Positions 50,544 through 62,268 of a stretch of DNA of 64,000 nucleotides are shown one piece after another (within the stretch, counting starts at the first letter, position 1; each line of letters begins with the position of its first letter). The stretch lies in the NCBI GenBank assembly GCA_977006965.1, contig OZ345368.1, forward strand, positions 682,001 through 746,000. The letters are read 5' to 3'. This stretch comes from Phymatolithon calcareum. Taxonomy: Eukaryota; Rhodophyta; Florideophyceae; Hapalidiales. Below the pieces are notes generated by a model. That model was given only the letters and a program-made list of their open reading frames with translations. It was not told the origin of the DNA and ran no database searches. A program made the translations under genes and the position numbers.

Positions 50544-52790
50544 TCACGCCGGAGTAGAATGACAAAGGGCAAACCTTGCCTGTTCATCCACGCGAGCTTG
50601 TGCCTCTGGCGTCAGCATATTGAATATTAGCGCGGCCTTTGGTATATTTCCATCATGATAGCACGCAAGCGCCAGATTGGCACCGAGCGATTCCCAAGGC
50701 ACAATTTTCAGCGAAACCATTTCACAATATAAAGTTACCGCCTCTGTCAAATGTCCACTTTTCAGGCAAGCGTCCACGATGGCAGAATATGTAACAGCAT
50801 CAGGAAGCACATTGGCATCCTTCATGACAGCATAAAGATCAAGAGCCCGGCCTCCATCGCGACGCTTGGAGCACCCACAGGCAAAAGAGTTGTACGTTAC
50901 ACGGGTAGGATGAAGACCCAATGATCGCATTTCCTGCATCAGTAGCCACGCGCGATTGAGATCACCCTTTTTCCCGACGGCATCAATCAGCGTATTATAT
51001 GTCACCTCATCCGGTGACACACCAAGTTCCATCATCTCGGAGAGGACGGAAAAAGCACGCTGGACATCCCCACAGCGGCCACAAACCGCAATCAGCGTGT
51101 TGAGGGTGTACACATCTGGCTGAATACGCTCCACACGCATGCGGGTTATGAGGTCATGAGCGAGGTCGAGTTTCTTCGCACGTCCGCATGCATCGATAAG
51201 AGCGTTGTACGTCACAGCGCAAGGTCTCACACCAGACTCCAACATTTGACGGAACACTTCAAAAGCCTTGTCGATTCGCTCAGCCTTTCCACAAGCATCT
51301 ATTAGAGAATTGAAAGTGTGACGATCCGGCTGATGGTTGAAACCCTTAGTCATCGAATTAAGAGCCTCAAAAGCGCGAGTCAGGTCTCTTGCTCGACCAC
51401 AAGCCGATATAAGAGCATTGAATGTGACCTTATCGGGACGGAGCCCAACAGACAGAATCTCTTGATACACGTCAAAAGCACGGTCGAGAAGCTTAGCACG
51501 ACCACAAGCATCGATGAGAGCATTGTAAGCGAATATATCCGGATGCGTGTTGGATTGCTTCATATGTTCGAGAACCTCGAAGGCGCGGTGCGGTTGACGA
51601 GATTTGGAACAAGCGTCAATAAGAGAAGCATAGCACACCCTGTTCGGCGAAACTTCACTTGCACATAGTTTGCCAAAAACTTCGAAAGCGCGATCAACAT
51701 CGCGCGACTTAGAGCATGCATCGATAAGAGTACCATATGTTACAACATCCGGCTGCTTCCCTGCAGCCTCCATTTGGTCAGCAAGACGAAAGGCGTCGGA
51801 AGATCTGCCTCGCTTGACATAAACCTTCATCAACGCATTATACGCGACAACATTCGGTTCCACCCCGCAGTTCTTCATTGTGCGGAAAACATTTTCAGCC
51901 TTATCCAGTTTTGCCGATCGTCCAAAAGCCTCAATCAGAGCTGAATATGTGAATGCATTAGGCTCGACCCCCTCGGCCTGCATTCTTCGGAAACAATTCT
52001 CAGCCTCCGTTGCACGTCCTGCCTTCCCGTATGCCGAAATGAGAATAGAATGGGTGGCGACATCTCTCCTCATCGGAATGGCGTCGAAAGAATCAAAGAA
52101 TCGTTGAGCATCTGCAAGACGACCAGCCTTTCCATAAGAATCTAACATTGCATTGTAATGTCGAACACTGAAGACCGATTCGCCAAACTGATTAAGCAAA
52201 TCGGCAGCCTTATCCAGCTTGCGTCTTCGCACACAATTCTCAAATTGACGCAAAGTTTCATGCGCGTTACTCTGTGCCGCCTTCGTGCGCGATATAGGAG
52301 CGGCAGTATTCACACTCCATAGACGTGGAGCGGGAACATGTGGAGTCGGACTTGCATTCCGCGCAGCTGCCACGGCACTACTCCGACCTCTGGAAGTTCC
52401 CGGCGGCCGTGACTGTTGTTGATGTTGATGTTGAAGTCCAACCGAAAGCGATACAACCGGCAATCCCCTGGAATCGATCGAATTTGTCGGCGGCGCTGGA
52501 ATCTGAACTTGAACAGCATTCGAAACCGGCACAGCACACGGGCTCTTCGGGCGGCGCTTGGGCGAGGTCGGGGACGGCGGACGCTCCCAAGCATGGAAGG
52601 GCGAGCGCCACGGGTCGGCGGCCCCATGAGCGAAGACATTGTTCGGAGCAGCACCCCAGGCCGCGGCGGTCGCGGTAGCGTTGCGGTCGAGCGTGAGGGC
52701 GGCGGTTGCAAACGGTGCGCGCGGCGCCTGAGACGCCGACGAAGCGCTAGAGCCGCCGCGGACAACAGCGGGGGGCGGCAGGAAGGCCAT
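50544..52790 (-). CDS. P-class pentatricopeptide repeat protein, 748 aa
   Basis: An organellar RNA-binding protein, likely acting in plastid or mitochondrial RNA stability, processing or translation. The first about 160 residues are Ala/Ser/Pro/Arg-rich with few acidic residues, a plausible presequence. From about 195 to 705 there are about 14 PPR motifs of 35 residues, plus weaker ones at each end. Examples are VTYNALIDACGRAKKLDLAHDLI and VTYNTLIDAVGKKGDLNRAW (each cut short here). Nearly all are P-type. No E, DYW or SMR domain follows, and the tail is short. The fifth-position Asn/Thr and last-position Asp/Asn residues that set base preference are clear, so an RNA code could be read. The ATG at 52790 is the natural start. 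Confidence 0.93.
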   Translation of the reverse strand: MAFLPPPAVVRGGSSASSASQAPRAPFATAALTLDRNATATAAAWGAAPNNVFAHGAADPWRSPFHAWERPPSPTSPKRRPKSPCAVPVSNAVQVQIPAPPTNSIDSRGLPVVSLSVGLQHQHQQQSRPPGTSRGRSSAVAAARNASPTPHVPAPRLWSVNTAAPISRTKAAQSNAHETLRQFENCVRRRKLDKAADLLNQFGESVFSVRHYNAMLDSYGKAGRLADAQRFFDSFDAIPMRRDVATHSILISAYGKAGRATEAENCFRRMQAEGVEPNAFTYSALIEAFGRSAKLDKAENVFRTMKNCGVEPNVVAYNALMKVYVKRGRSSDAFRLADQMEAAGKQPDVVTYGTLIDACSKSRDVDRAFEVFGKLCASEVSPNRVCYASLIDACSKSRQPHRAFEVLEHMKQSNTHPDIFAYNALIDACGRAKLLDRAFDVYQEILSVGLRPDKVTFNALISACGRARDLTRAFEALNSMTKGFNHQPDRHTFNSLIDACGKAERIDKAFEVFRQMLESGVRPCAVTYNALIDACGRAKKLDLAHDLITRMRVERIQPDVYTLNTLIAVCGRCGDVQRAFSVLSEMMELGVSPDEVTYNTLIDAVGKKGDLNRAWLLMQEMRSLGLHPTRVTYNSFACGCSKRRDGGRALDLYAVMKDANVLPDAVTYSAIVDACLKSGHLTEAVTLYCEMVSLKIVPWESLGANLALACYHDGNIPKAALIFNMLTPEAQARVDEQARFALCHSTPA

Positions 52791-53426
52791 TCTGCTCAGA
52801 GTAGCACGTCGACGCTGGAGCGCAATCGAGATGGACGAGATGATTGCGCGTGGCGCTTCTTGGCGAGCTGGAGGTTGCGGGGCGCTGTGACGCCGTTCCC
52901 CAGCTGCGACTGGGGGATTCGTTGGCGGCGGGATGGGGAGGATGGAGCGGTGCTAGCACACGATGCCAGACGTTCGGAGCAGAGAGGACTGATACAGTAC
53001 GGACAGCGCGTCGGGGGCTGCCAGGTGTCGCGTTTGTTTCATAGCTCACGCCCTCTGGTACGAAAAAAGCCTCCCGACGCCATGCACCACATTCTTCTGT
53101 CTTCGCGAAATCTATTTCGTGAGGAGCACGAATCTCCTATTTTTTATCCAAAAAATAAAGGCGTAGTCTCACGCCGCTCAAAAATATCTGAGCGTCCCGC
53201 TGTCATACCTTCTTCCACAACAACAGCAGTCGAAAAGCTAGCAAAAGTCATACGTGTTCGACAGTCCAGACTGTCGCACGTGGACATGTGTCATTCACAT
53301 GATCGGTGCATCCCGTTCACCATTCGATCAAAATCGCCATTTTTTCCCCCGTCGAAATGTTATTCCAACCCTCACCTCTCGCCCTAGGCGTCCGTGGCCG
53401 CCCACTTTACTGGTGCAGTACGCGGG
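52791..53426. other. Divergent promoter region PPR/TRM13
   Basis: Contains a CTTCGCGAAATCTATTTCGTGAGG near-inverted pair around 53101-53124 and an AT-rich tract at 53138-53160. No supported gene, although + frames run through it. Confidence 0.5.
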
Positions 53427-54611
53427 ATGCCCTCATGTGCTTACTTTCTCTCCAAAAAGGGGCGCCCCTGCGGGCAGCCGACGCCCGGTGAGGATCCCGT
53501 TTGTGGACCGCATTCCGCATCGTACAGCGCTTCGTGCGCTGCATGTGGCACACGTCTTCATCCCCGCGCCGTGTCAAAACATGAGTCGAAGTGTCCCCGG
53601 GCGCGCGCGGATGCATCTGTATATGCATCAGAGTGCTTCAGCAACTTTGTAAATCGACCACCCCTCGCCGTAGCGGATCCTGAACAATCTCTGACGTTCC
53701 AGGGCGCAATAGCGCTTCTCGCGAGCGTGGCGGAACCGGTTTATGACATTCAATCCCGTTCTAAGCAGGAACTCGATGAATTTTCGGACATTCAGGCACG
53801 ATGGGCTCATCCACGCACATCATACGCACGGCTGGAAACACGACATTTTGTTCAGGTCGCTGCACTTGCATCGCTCGCATTGACGGACACAGTCGGTGAC
53901 GGGCTCGCTATTGCCGAACTTGGTGCGGGGCGTGCGTACGCATCACTGTTTCTTGCGGAAACGTTGCAGGCGCGTGGGAGGAAGGCAAACTTCCTAGCGG
54001 TTGATCGTGGCGCGAACCGCAACAAAATGGACGGCGTACTGCGATCAATGGCGAAACGCGGAGAAAGTGTTCTAGAATTCGAGCGTTTGCGCGTCGATAT
54101 CACGCATTTACGACTCCACGGTGCCCTGAGTATTGTAAGCGCTGACAATCCACGTATCGTCGGTAAGCATGTTTGCGGCGCTGCGGCGGATGCGGCGTTT
54201 CGTGCTGTGGATGAGTTTTGTATGAGATGGAGAGCTGGACGATCAAACGGAGAATGCAGGGCAGTAATCGCACCGTGTTGCAGAAGTACATGCGAGTGGG
54301 ATGCAGTGCATTCCATGGCGGATATCTGGACGACTACATGGGGTATCGGGAAAGAGGTTTACGAATTAATCGTCAATAGAGCGTCATGGGGACTCAACCC
54401 CGGAGAACAGGATGCAGAGAAGATTAATATTGGACATGTTTGTCGAGGTGCTGTTGATGGGGCAAGAGTGAAATGGTTGAAATCTCGGGGATGGAATGCA
54501 AGATTAGTTCAGTACGTTGCTCCTGATGTCACTACCGAAAATATTGCCATTGTCGCACAATGGCGAATTGATCAAGAGGGGAATTCGTTGGGCGATTCAG
54601 GTTTTGAGTGA
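53427..54611 (+). CDS. TRM13: tRNA:m4X modification enzyme TRM13, 394 aa
   Basis: A SAM-dependent enzyme that 2'-O-methylates position 4 of tRNA-His, Gly or Pro. The frame opens at a GTG; the ATG at 53427 is followed at once by the diagnostic CCCH zinc finger CAYFLSKKGRPC...CGPH. A second CHHC finger follows (CAACGTRLHPRAVSKHESKC, residues about 36-55). The methyltransferase part has IAELGAGRAYASLFLAETL (motif I), FLAVDRGANRNKMD, LRVDITHLRL, then IVGKHVCGAAADAAFRA and AVIAPCCRSTCEWDAV, all in the family's order. IGKEVYELIVNRASWG corresponds to the late GRKxKRxLDxGR region. Length fits. No intron is needed. Confidence 0.93.
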   Translation: MPSCAYFLSKKGRPCGQPTPGEDPVCGPHSASYSASCAACGTRLHPRAVSKHESKCPRARADASVYASECFSNFVNRPPLAVADPEQSLTFQGAIALLASVAEPVYDIQSRSKQELDEFSDIQARWAHPRTSYARLETRHFVQVAALASLALTDTVGDGLAIAELGAGRAYASLFLAETLQARGRKANFLAVDRGANRNKMDGVLRSMAKRGESVLEFERLRVDITHLRLHGALSIVSADNPRIVGKHVCGAAADAAFRAVDEFCMRWRAGRSNGECRAVIAPCCRSTCEWDAVHSMADIWTTTWGIGKEVYELIVNRASWGLNPGEQDAEKINIGHVCRGAVDGARVKWLKSRGWNARLVQYVAPDVTTENIAIVAQWRIDQEGNSLGDSGFE

Positions 54612-55114
54612 TCAATCAAGGCAGAAACTTTCAAGCCTTGCGGGGAAATAGTTTGTCCCGCACCCGACTTGGCACATCGGCGCAAACGCAGGTGAGCAAT
54701 GAAGTTTTTCTCTCCCTGAGACCGGCGAGATCGTTACTGATTTACTTCATCGTGGTTAAGACCATCTATGCCCGAACGCGCACCCGTCCAAGCCATCGAA
54801 CAATACCGTCTCGCCGCGTATTGCGCATTGGACAACCTCTACGTCGATGACTTAATAATACACGCTCACACTAACGTCCTCTATGGTCGTTCAAGCCGAT
54901 TTAGTTCCTGCAGAAGAACGGGACTCGCGGAAAAATATTGCAACATGTGCACACGTGCAGCCGGCTGCACGCAATGTTTTCTACAAGAAATTTGAGATTC
55001 TCTATCCACCTGCCAAGAGTGGCTGCACCTAGACTAGAGCACCAGTAAGATACGATTGCTCCATGCGCAAATCGGAGGTGCAAAAATTGCGGGCGAGCGG
55101 GCGAGGGCCAGGTG
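54612..55114. other. Intergenic region left of the dehydrogenase array
   Basis: No supported gene. Just before the array, 55068-55112 repeats an about 45-nt segment found at 55438-55482 inside the unit (GGAGGTGCAAAAA then GGGCGAGCGGGCGAGGGCC). It marks the truncated left edge of the array. Confidence 0.55.
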
Positions 55115-55986
55115 TGAGGATGAGTTATTGTGGGATAGCAAATCGGGGTGCCTCGCGGTAGCGGTTCCGTTTGCAAGATGTTCCATTTTAGGGTGGTGCC
55201 ATTTGCAGGTGACACTCGTTTTGAACACACAACGGTGAAGGAATTCAGATGACAACTTGGACGGACAGTTCTGTTCGGTTTGTGAATGGAGTGGAATGTT
55301 TGCGAAAATGGGTGGGAAATGAAAACGGAGTTTCTCTGCGGGGGAAAATTTGGGGTGAGGAAACAGTGTTGCGAGGAGAATGTAATAGAATGCGTGATGA
55401 AAGGCATGGTGAGTTTTTTAGAAATTGCAGGTTGTGCAAATGGGAGGTGCAAAAATGGCGGGCGAGCGGGCGAGGGCCTGCTGCCGAGACAAAATTTTTG
55501 TAGCACCTTCGTTTTACGGCATTCTCACGGCTCTGCCACCTTGTGGGCACCTGCGGCATTCCTAAAACACCAACATGTTGGCTGCCAGAACGGGGTGACG
55601 GCTTGGAATAATTGTTGTAATTTTTTGTACGAATTTTATTTTAATAAAAATAAAGAGCAGGGCATAGGCGCTAGTTTTGCAGCTGCACACAGTGTGCACT
55701 TTGCTTTCATGGGTAACAAGTGTTGTTCTACTAAGAAGTAAGTAGGAGATAGTTAGGCATAAATCACGGGATTGTGAGGCTGTTTGGGGAGGGGAGATTC
55801 ATCATCACTTGTTCTACTGTGGGCGGAGAAGACAGAGGCGATCATATTGCAGGTGGTGGGATGTAGTATGAAGACTAGCGAAGGGTACAGTAGTGTACAG
55901 TAGTGTGGAACGGTTGTTAATAATAATGGTATAGTAATGTTAATGCTGCAGATGTGTTTAAACAGTGTTTACTGAATAAAAAGGTG

Positions 55987-57042
55987 CTAGTGACTGGTAG
56001 TGACGACAAGAGATTCGGATTCCTCTCCCGATTCTTCCGATACGCTACCAGAGGTGCAGGTGGATGCATCTGTGGCGACAGCGACAAATGTTGGCTCCTT
56101 TGCATGCACAGCGTTGTGGAAGGCGGCATTGCTTGCGTGATTGTCGCCATACAGCACTTCTTCCGTATCCGTGGCTTTCACCACATTATTTACGTGGACG
56201 ACGGATTGGAAGAGATTGCATTGCAGTGCATAAAGTCGTTCCATGTTGGCCAGCTCAGCGCTGTCCTTCGGCAAGCACGTGCCGTAGTAAGCATGCCCGG
56301 GTGTGAGTCCGTAGGTGGGATTGATGAGCCCTTCGCAGGTGCGTGCAATGGTTTTGAACGTGCGTTCGGCATCGATTTTCTTGCCATGTCGGCGGCGGAT
56401 GTGGTGTACTAGTAGATTGGCCTGATTGAAGTAACTGATCTTCATTGCGTTGAAGGAGTTGTGGAAAATTTTCATGATCTCAGCCTCGTCGATGGTGCAG
56501 AAGGTGATGTTGTTGGCGGCGATGAAGTGCTGTTGGAATCGGTAATAATCGTCGATGTCGTGGGGGCTGTCGCAGCCGAGAACCACCTGCCACGGCGAGG
56601 TTGCATCTTCCACAGCAGAACGGGCACGGAGGAATTCCGGCTGGAAGCACAGACGCACCGAGTGGCCGACCTCCTTCTCCACGGCCGCCTTGTAGGCGGA
56701 GCAAAAGCCGATGGTGACAGTGGAGCGGACGACGATGAGGGCGTTAGGGTTGGATCGGAGGACAGCGGTAACATTAGGGAGGGAGGTCCAGATGTAGGAC
56801 ATGTTGAGAGCGCCGGCGTGCGGGTCGAGCGGGGTGTTGATGCTGAGGAGAATGAAATGCACGCCGTGGAGGGTGGACAAATCGTCAGAGACGTGATGCA
56901 TATGGTAGCAATGAGAGATTTGCTGCATGCGGTTGTAGCTCGCTTCGACACCGATGACACGATGGCCGGCGTTGGAGAATGCAAGCGCATAAGCATGACC
57001 AACAATTCCGCATCCGATTTGCACAATGGTGGAGGGAGCCAT
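55987..57042 (-). CDS. UDP-glucose dehydrogenase-like protein, open copy, 351 aa
   Basis: A nucleotide-sugar dehydrogenase of the UDP-glucose/GDP-mannose family, oxidising the sugar C6 to a uronate with two NAD+. The ATG at 57042 (MAPSTIVQIG) starts the Rossmann fold GCGIVGHAYALAFSNAGH. Further motifs are SINTPLDPHA, FQPEFLRARSAVEDA (about 133-147), and EAEIMKIFHNSFNAMKISYFNQ with catalytic Lys201. YYGTCLPKD has the catalytic Cys256. The last about 50 residues are low-complexity and Ser/Glu-rich. At 351 aa it ends where the family's C-terminal UDP-binding domain should begin, so substrate handling is doubtful. The frame is also open for 180 codons upstream of the ATG, through the repeat spacer. 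It is the only one of four copies without the nonsense codon. Confidence 0.85.
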   Translation of the reverse strand: MAPSTIVQIGCGIVGHAYALAFSNAGHRVIGVEASYNRMQQISHCYHMHHVSDDLSTLHGVHFILLSINTPLDPHAGALNMSYIWTSLPNVTAVLRSNPNALIVVRSTVTIGFCSAYKAAVEKEVGHSVRLCFQPEFLRARSAVEDATSPWQVVLGCDSPHDIDDYYRFQQHFIAANNITFCTIDEAEIMKIFHNSFNAMKISYFNQANLLVHHIRRRHGKKIDAERTFKTIARTCEGLINPTYGLTPGHAYYGTCLPKDSAELANMERLYALQCNLFQSVVHVNNVVKATDTEEVLYGDNHASNAAFHNAVHAKEPTFVAVATDASTCTSGSVSEESGEESESLVVTTSH

Positions 57043-58080
57043 TTGGGGTGGAGTGGGGTGGGGGAGGGAAGATGGGGGACAGTAAATGAATGCGTAATTG
57101 GTGATGAGTGCAGAAGATGGAGTGGAGTGGAGTGGATTGGACGAGAAGATGAGGTGAGTATTGTGGACGATGAATTTATATTGAGATGTGTGAGGATGAG
57201 TTATTGTGGGATAGCAAATCGGGGTGCCTCGCGGTAGCGGTTCCGTTTGCAAGATGTTCCATTTTAGGGTGGTGCCATTTGCAGGTGACACTCGTTTTGA
57301 ACACACAACGGTGAAGGAATTCAGATGACAACTTGGACGGACAGTTCTGTTCGGTTTGTGAATGGAGTGGAATGTTTGCGAAAATGGGTGGGAAATGAAA
57401 ACGGAGTTTCTCTGCGGGGGAAAATTTGGGGTGAGGAAACAGTGTTGCGAGGAGAATGTAATAGAATGCGTGATGAAAGGCATGGTGAGTTTTTTAGAAA
57501 TTGCAGGTTGTGCAAATGGGAGGTGCAAAAATGGCGGGCGAGCAGGCGAGGGCCTGCTGCCGAGGCAAAATTTTTGTAGCACCTTCGTTTTACGGCATTC
57601 TCACGGCTCTGCCACCTTGTGGGCACCTGCGGCATTCCTAAAACACCAACATGTTGGCTGCCAGAACGGGGTGGCGGCTTGGAATAATTGTTGTAATTTT
57701 TTGTACGAATTTTATTTTAATAAAAATAAAGAGCAGGGCATAGGCGCTAGTTTTGCAGCTGCACACAGTGTGCACAGTGTGCACAGTGTGCACTTTGCTT
57801 TCATGGGTAACAAGTGTTGTTCTACTAAGAAGTAAGTAGGAGATAGTTAGGCATAAATCACGGGATTGTGAGGCTGTTTGGGGAGGGGAGATTCATCATC
57901 ACTTGTTCTACTGTGGGCGGAGAAGGCAGAGGCGATCATATTGCAGGTGGTGGGATGTAGTATGAAGACTAGCGAAGGGTACAGTAGTGTACAGTAGTGT
58001 GGAACGGTTGTTAATAATAATGGTATAGTAATGTTAATGCTGCAGATGTGTTTAAACAGTGTTTACTGAATAAAAAGGTG

Positions 58081-59136
58081 CTAGTGAATGGTAGTGAGGA
58101 CAAGAGATTCGGATTCCTCTCCCGATTCTTCCGATACGCTACCAGAGGTGCAGGTGGATGCATCTGTGGCGACAGCGACAAATGTTGGCTCCTTTGCATG
58201 CACAGCGTTGTGGAAGGCGGCATTGCTTGCGTGATTGTCGCCATACAGCACTTCTTCCGTATCCGTGGCTTTCACCACATTATTTACGTGGACGACGGAT
58301 TGGAAGAGATTGCATTGCAGTGCATAAAGTCGTTCCATGTTGGCCAGCTCAGCGCTGTCCTTCGGCAAGCACGTGCCGTAGTAAGCATGCCCGGGTGTGA
58401 GTCCGTAGGTGGGATTGATGAGCCCTTCGCAGGTGCGTGCAATGGTTTTGAACGTGCGTTCGGCATCGATTTTCTTGCCATGTCGGCGGCGGATGTGGTG
58501 TACTAGTAGATTGGCCTGATTGAATTAACTGATCTTCATTGCGTTGAAGGAGTTGTGGAAAATTTTCATGATCTCAGCCTCGTCGATGGTGCAGAAGGTG
58601 ATGTTGTTGGCGGCGATGAAGTGCTGTTGGAATCGGTAATAATCGTCGATGTCGTGGGGGCTGTCGCAGCCGAGAACCACCTGCCACGGCGAGGTTGCAT
58701 CTTCCACAGCAGAACGGGCACGGAGGAATTCCGGCTGGAAGCACAGACGCACCGAGTGGCCGACCTCCTTCTCCACGGCCGCCTTGTAGGCGGAGCAAAA
58801 GCCGATGGTGACAGTGGAGCGGACGACGATGAGGGCGTTAGGGTTGGATCGGAGGACAGCGGTAACATTAGGGAGGGAGGTCCAGATGTAGGACATGTTG
58901 AGAGCGCCGGCGTGCGGGTCGAGCGGGGTGTTGATGCTGAGGAGAATGAAATGCACGCCGTGGAGGGTGGACAAATCGTCAGAGACGTGATGCATATGGT
59001 AGCAATGAGAGATTTGCTGCATGCGGTTGTAGCTCGCTTCGACACCGATGACACGATGGCCGGCGTTGGAGAATGCAAGCGCATAAGCATGACCAACAAT
59101 TCCGCATCCGATTTGCACAATGGTGGAGGGAGCCAT
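58081..59136 (-). pseudogene. Dehydrogenase copy 2, nonsense codon at residue 204
   Basis: Near-identical to the open copy, but codon 204 is TAA instead of TAC (58525-58527), ending the product at 203 residues, before catalytic Cys256. The frame beyond the stop is intact to 58081. Other changes are few (for example the last residues VLTTIH instead of VVTTSH). Confidence 0.9.
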
Positions 59137-60174
59137 TTGGGGTGGAGTGGGGTGGGGGAGGGAAGATGGGGGACAGTAAATGAATGCGTAATTGGTGATG
59201 AGTGCAGAAGATGGAGTGGAGTGGAGTGGATTGGACGAGAAGATGAGGTGAGTATTGTGGACGATGAATTTATATTGAGATGTGTGAGGATGAGTTATTG
59301 TGGGATAGCAAATCGGGGTGCCTCGCGGTAGCGGTTCCGTTTGCAAGATGTTCCATTTTAGGGTGGTGCCATTTGCAGGTGACACTCGTTTTGAACACAC
59401 AACGGTGAAGGAATTCAGATGACAACTTGGACGGACAGTTCTGTTCGGTTTGTGAATGGAGTGGAATGTTTGCGAAAATGGGTGGGAAATGAAAACGGAG
59501 TTTCTCTGCGGGGGAAAATTTGGGGTGAGGAAACAGTGTTGCGAGGAGAATGTAATAGAATGCGTGATGAAAGGCATGGTGAGTTTTTTAGAAATTGCAG
59601 GTTGTGCAAATGGGAGGTGCAAAAATGGCGGGCGAGCAGGCGAGGGCCTGCTGCCGAGGCAAAATTTTTGTAGCACCTTCGTTTTACGGCATTCTCACGG
59701 CTCTGCCACCTTGTGGGCACCTGCGGCATTCCTAAAACACCAACATGTTGGCTGCCAGAACGGGGTGGCGGCTTGGAATAATTGTTGTAATTTTTTGTAC
59801 GAATTTTATTTTAATAAAAATAAAGAGCAGGGCATAGGCGCTAGTTTTGCAGCTGCACACAGTGTGCACAGTGTGCACAGTGTGCACTTTGCTTTCATGG
59901 GTAACAAGTGTTGTTCTACTAAGAAGTAAGTAGGAGATAGTTAGGCATAAATCACGGGATTGTGAGGCTGTTTGGGGAGGGGAGATTCATCATCACTTGT
60001 TCTACTGTGGGCGGAGAAGGCAGAGGCGATCATATTGCAGGTGGTGGGATGTAGTATGAAGACTAGCGAAGGGTACAGTAGTGTACAGTAGTGTGGAACG
60101 GTTGTTAATAATAATGGTATAGTAATGTTAATGCTGCAGATGTGTTTAAACAGTGTTTACTGAATAAAAAGGTG

Positions 60175-61230
60175 CTAGTGAATGGTAGTGAGGACAAGAG
60201 ATTCGGATTCCTCTCCCGATTCTTCCGATACGCTACCAGAGGTGCAGGTGGATGCATCTGTGGCGACAGCGACAAATGTTGGCTCCTTTGCATGCACAGC
60301 GTTGTGGAAGGCGGCATTGCTTGCGTGATTGTCGCGATACAGCACTTCTTCCGTATCCGTGGCTTTCACCACATTATTTACGTGGACGACGGATTGGAAG
60401 AGATTGCATTGCAGTGCATAAAGTCGTTCCATGTTGGCCAGCTCAGCGCTGTCCTTCGGCAAGCACGTGCCGTAGTAAGCATGCCCGGGTGTGAGTCCGT
60501 AGGTGGGATTGATGAGCCCTTCGCAGGTGCGTGCAATGGTTTTGAACGTGCGTTCGGCATCGATTTTCTTGCCATGTCGGCGGCGGATGTGGTGTACTAG
60601 TAGATTGGCCTGATTGAATTAACTGATCTTCATTGCGTTGAAGGAGTTGTGGAAAATTTTCATGATCTCAGCCTCGTCGATGGTGCAGAAGGTGATGTTG
60701 TTGGCGGCGATGAAGTGCTGTTGGAATCGGTAATAATCGTCGATGTCGTGGGGGCTGTCGCAGCCGAGAACCACCTGCCACGGCGAGGTTGCATCTTCCA
60801 CAGCAGAACGGGCACGGAGGAATTCCGGCTGGAAGCACAGACGCACCGAGTGGCCGACCTCCTTCTCCACGGCCGCCTTGTAGGCGGAGCAAAAGCCGAT
60901 GGTGACAGTGGAGCGGACGACGATGAGGGCGTTAGGGTTGGATCGGAGGACAGCGGTAACATTAGGGAGGGAGGTCCAGATGTAGGACATGTTGAGAGCG
61001 CCGGCGTGCGGGTCGAGCGGGGTGTTGATGCTGAGGAGAATGAAATGCACGCCGTGGAGGGTGGACAAATCGTCAGAGACGTGATGCATATGGTAGCAAT
61101 GAGAGATTTGCTGCATGCGGTTGTAGCTCGCTTCGACACCGATGACACGATGGCCGGCGTTGGAGAATGCAAGCGCATAAGCATGACCAACAATTCCGCA
61201 TCCGATTTGCACAATGGTGGAGGGAGCCAT
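60175..61230 (-). pseudogene. Dehydrogenase copy 3, same nonsense codon
   Basis: It carries the same TAC-to-TAA change (60619-60621) as copy 2. A private change near 60334 turns a Gly into Arg (YGDN to YRDN) in the part beyond the stop. Confidence 0.9.
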
Positions 61231-62268
61231 TTGGGGTGGAGTGGGGTGGGGGAGGGAAGATGGGGGACAGTAAATGAATGCGTAATTGGTGATGAGTGCA
61301 GAAGATGGAGTGGAGTGGAGTGGATTGGACGAGAAGATGAGGTGAGTATTGTGGACGATGAATTTATATTGAGATGTGTGAGGATGAGTTATTGTGGGAT
61401 AGCAAATCGGGGTGCCTCGCGGTAGCGGTTCCGTTTGCAAGATGTTCCATTTTAGGGTGGTGCCATTTGCAGGTGACACTCGTTTTGAACACACAACGGT
61501 GAAGGAATTCAGATGACAACTTGGACGGACAGTTCTGTTCGGTTTGTGAATGGAGTGGAATGTTTGCGAAAATGGGTGGGAAATGAAAACGGAGTTTCTC
61601 TGCGGGGGAAAATTTGGGGTGAGGAAACAGTGTTGCGAGGAGAATGTAATAGAATGCGTGATGAAAGGCATGGTGAGTTTTTTAGAAATTGCAGGTTGTG
61701 CAAATGGGAGGTGCAAAAATGGCGGGCGAGCAGGCGAGGGCCTGCTGCCGAGGCAAAATTTTTGTAGCACCTTCGTTTTACGGCATTCTCACGGCTCTGC
61801 CACCTTGTGGGCACCTGCGGCATTCCTAAAACACCAACATGTTGGCTGCCAGAACGGGGTGGCGGCTTGGAATAATTGTTGTAATTTTTTGTACGAATTT
61901 TATTTTAATAAAAATAAAGAGCAGGGCATAGGCGCTAGTTTTGCAGCTGCACACAGTGTGCACAGTGTGCACAGTGTGCACTTTGCTTTCATGGGTAACA
62001 AGTGTTGTTCTACTAAGAAGTAAGTAGGAGATAGTTAGGCATAAATCACGGGATTGTGAGGCTGTTTGGGGAGGGGAGATTCATCATCACTTGTTCTACT
62101 GTGGGCGGAGAAGGCAGAGGCGATCATATTGCAGGTGGTGGGATGTAGTATGAAGACTAGCGAAGGGTACAGTAGTGTACAGTAGTGTGGAACGGTTGTT
62201 AATAATAATGGTATAGTAATGTTAATGCTGCAGATGTGTTTAAACAGTGTTTACTGAATAAAAAGGTG

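Noticed and set aside
56461-57237. 258-codon + strand frame repeated in each array unit
   Set aside because: Antisense to the dehydrogenase and copied with it; Gly/Asp/Val-rich, no motif, no independent support.
55690-57800. CRISPR-like regular repeats
   Set aside because: The only regular short repeats are 9-bp units (one or three copies) without spacers, inside a 2-kb tandem array of a eukaryotic gene.
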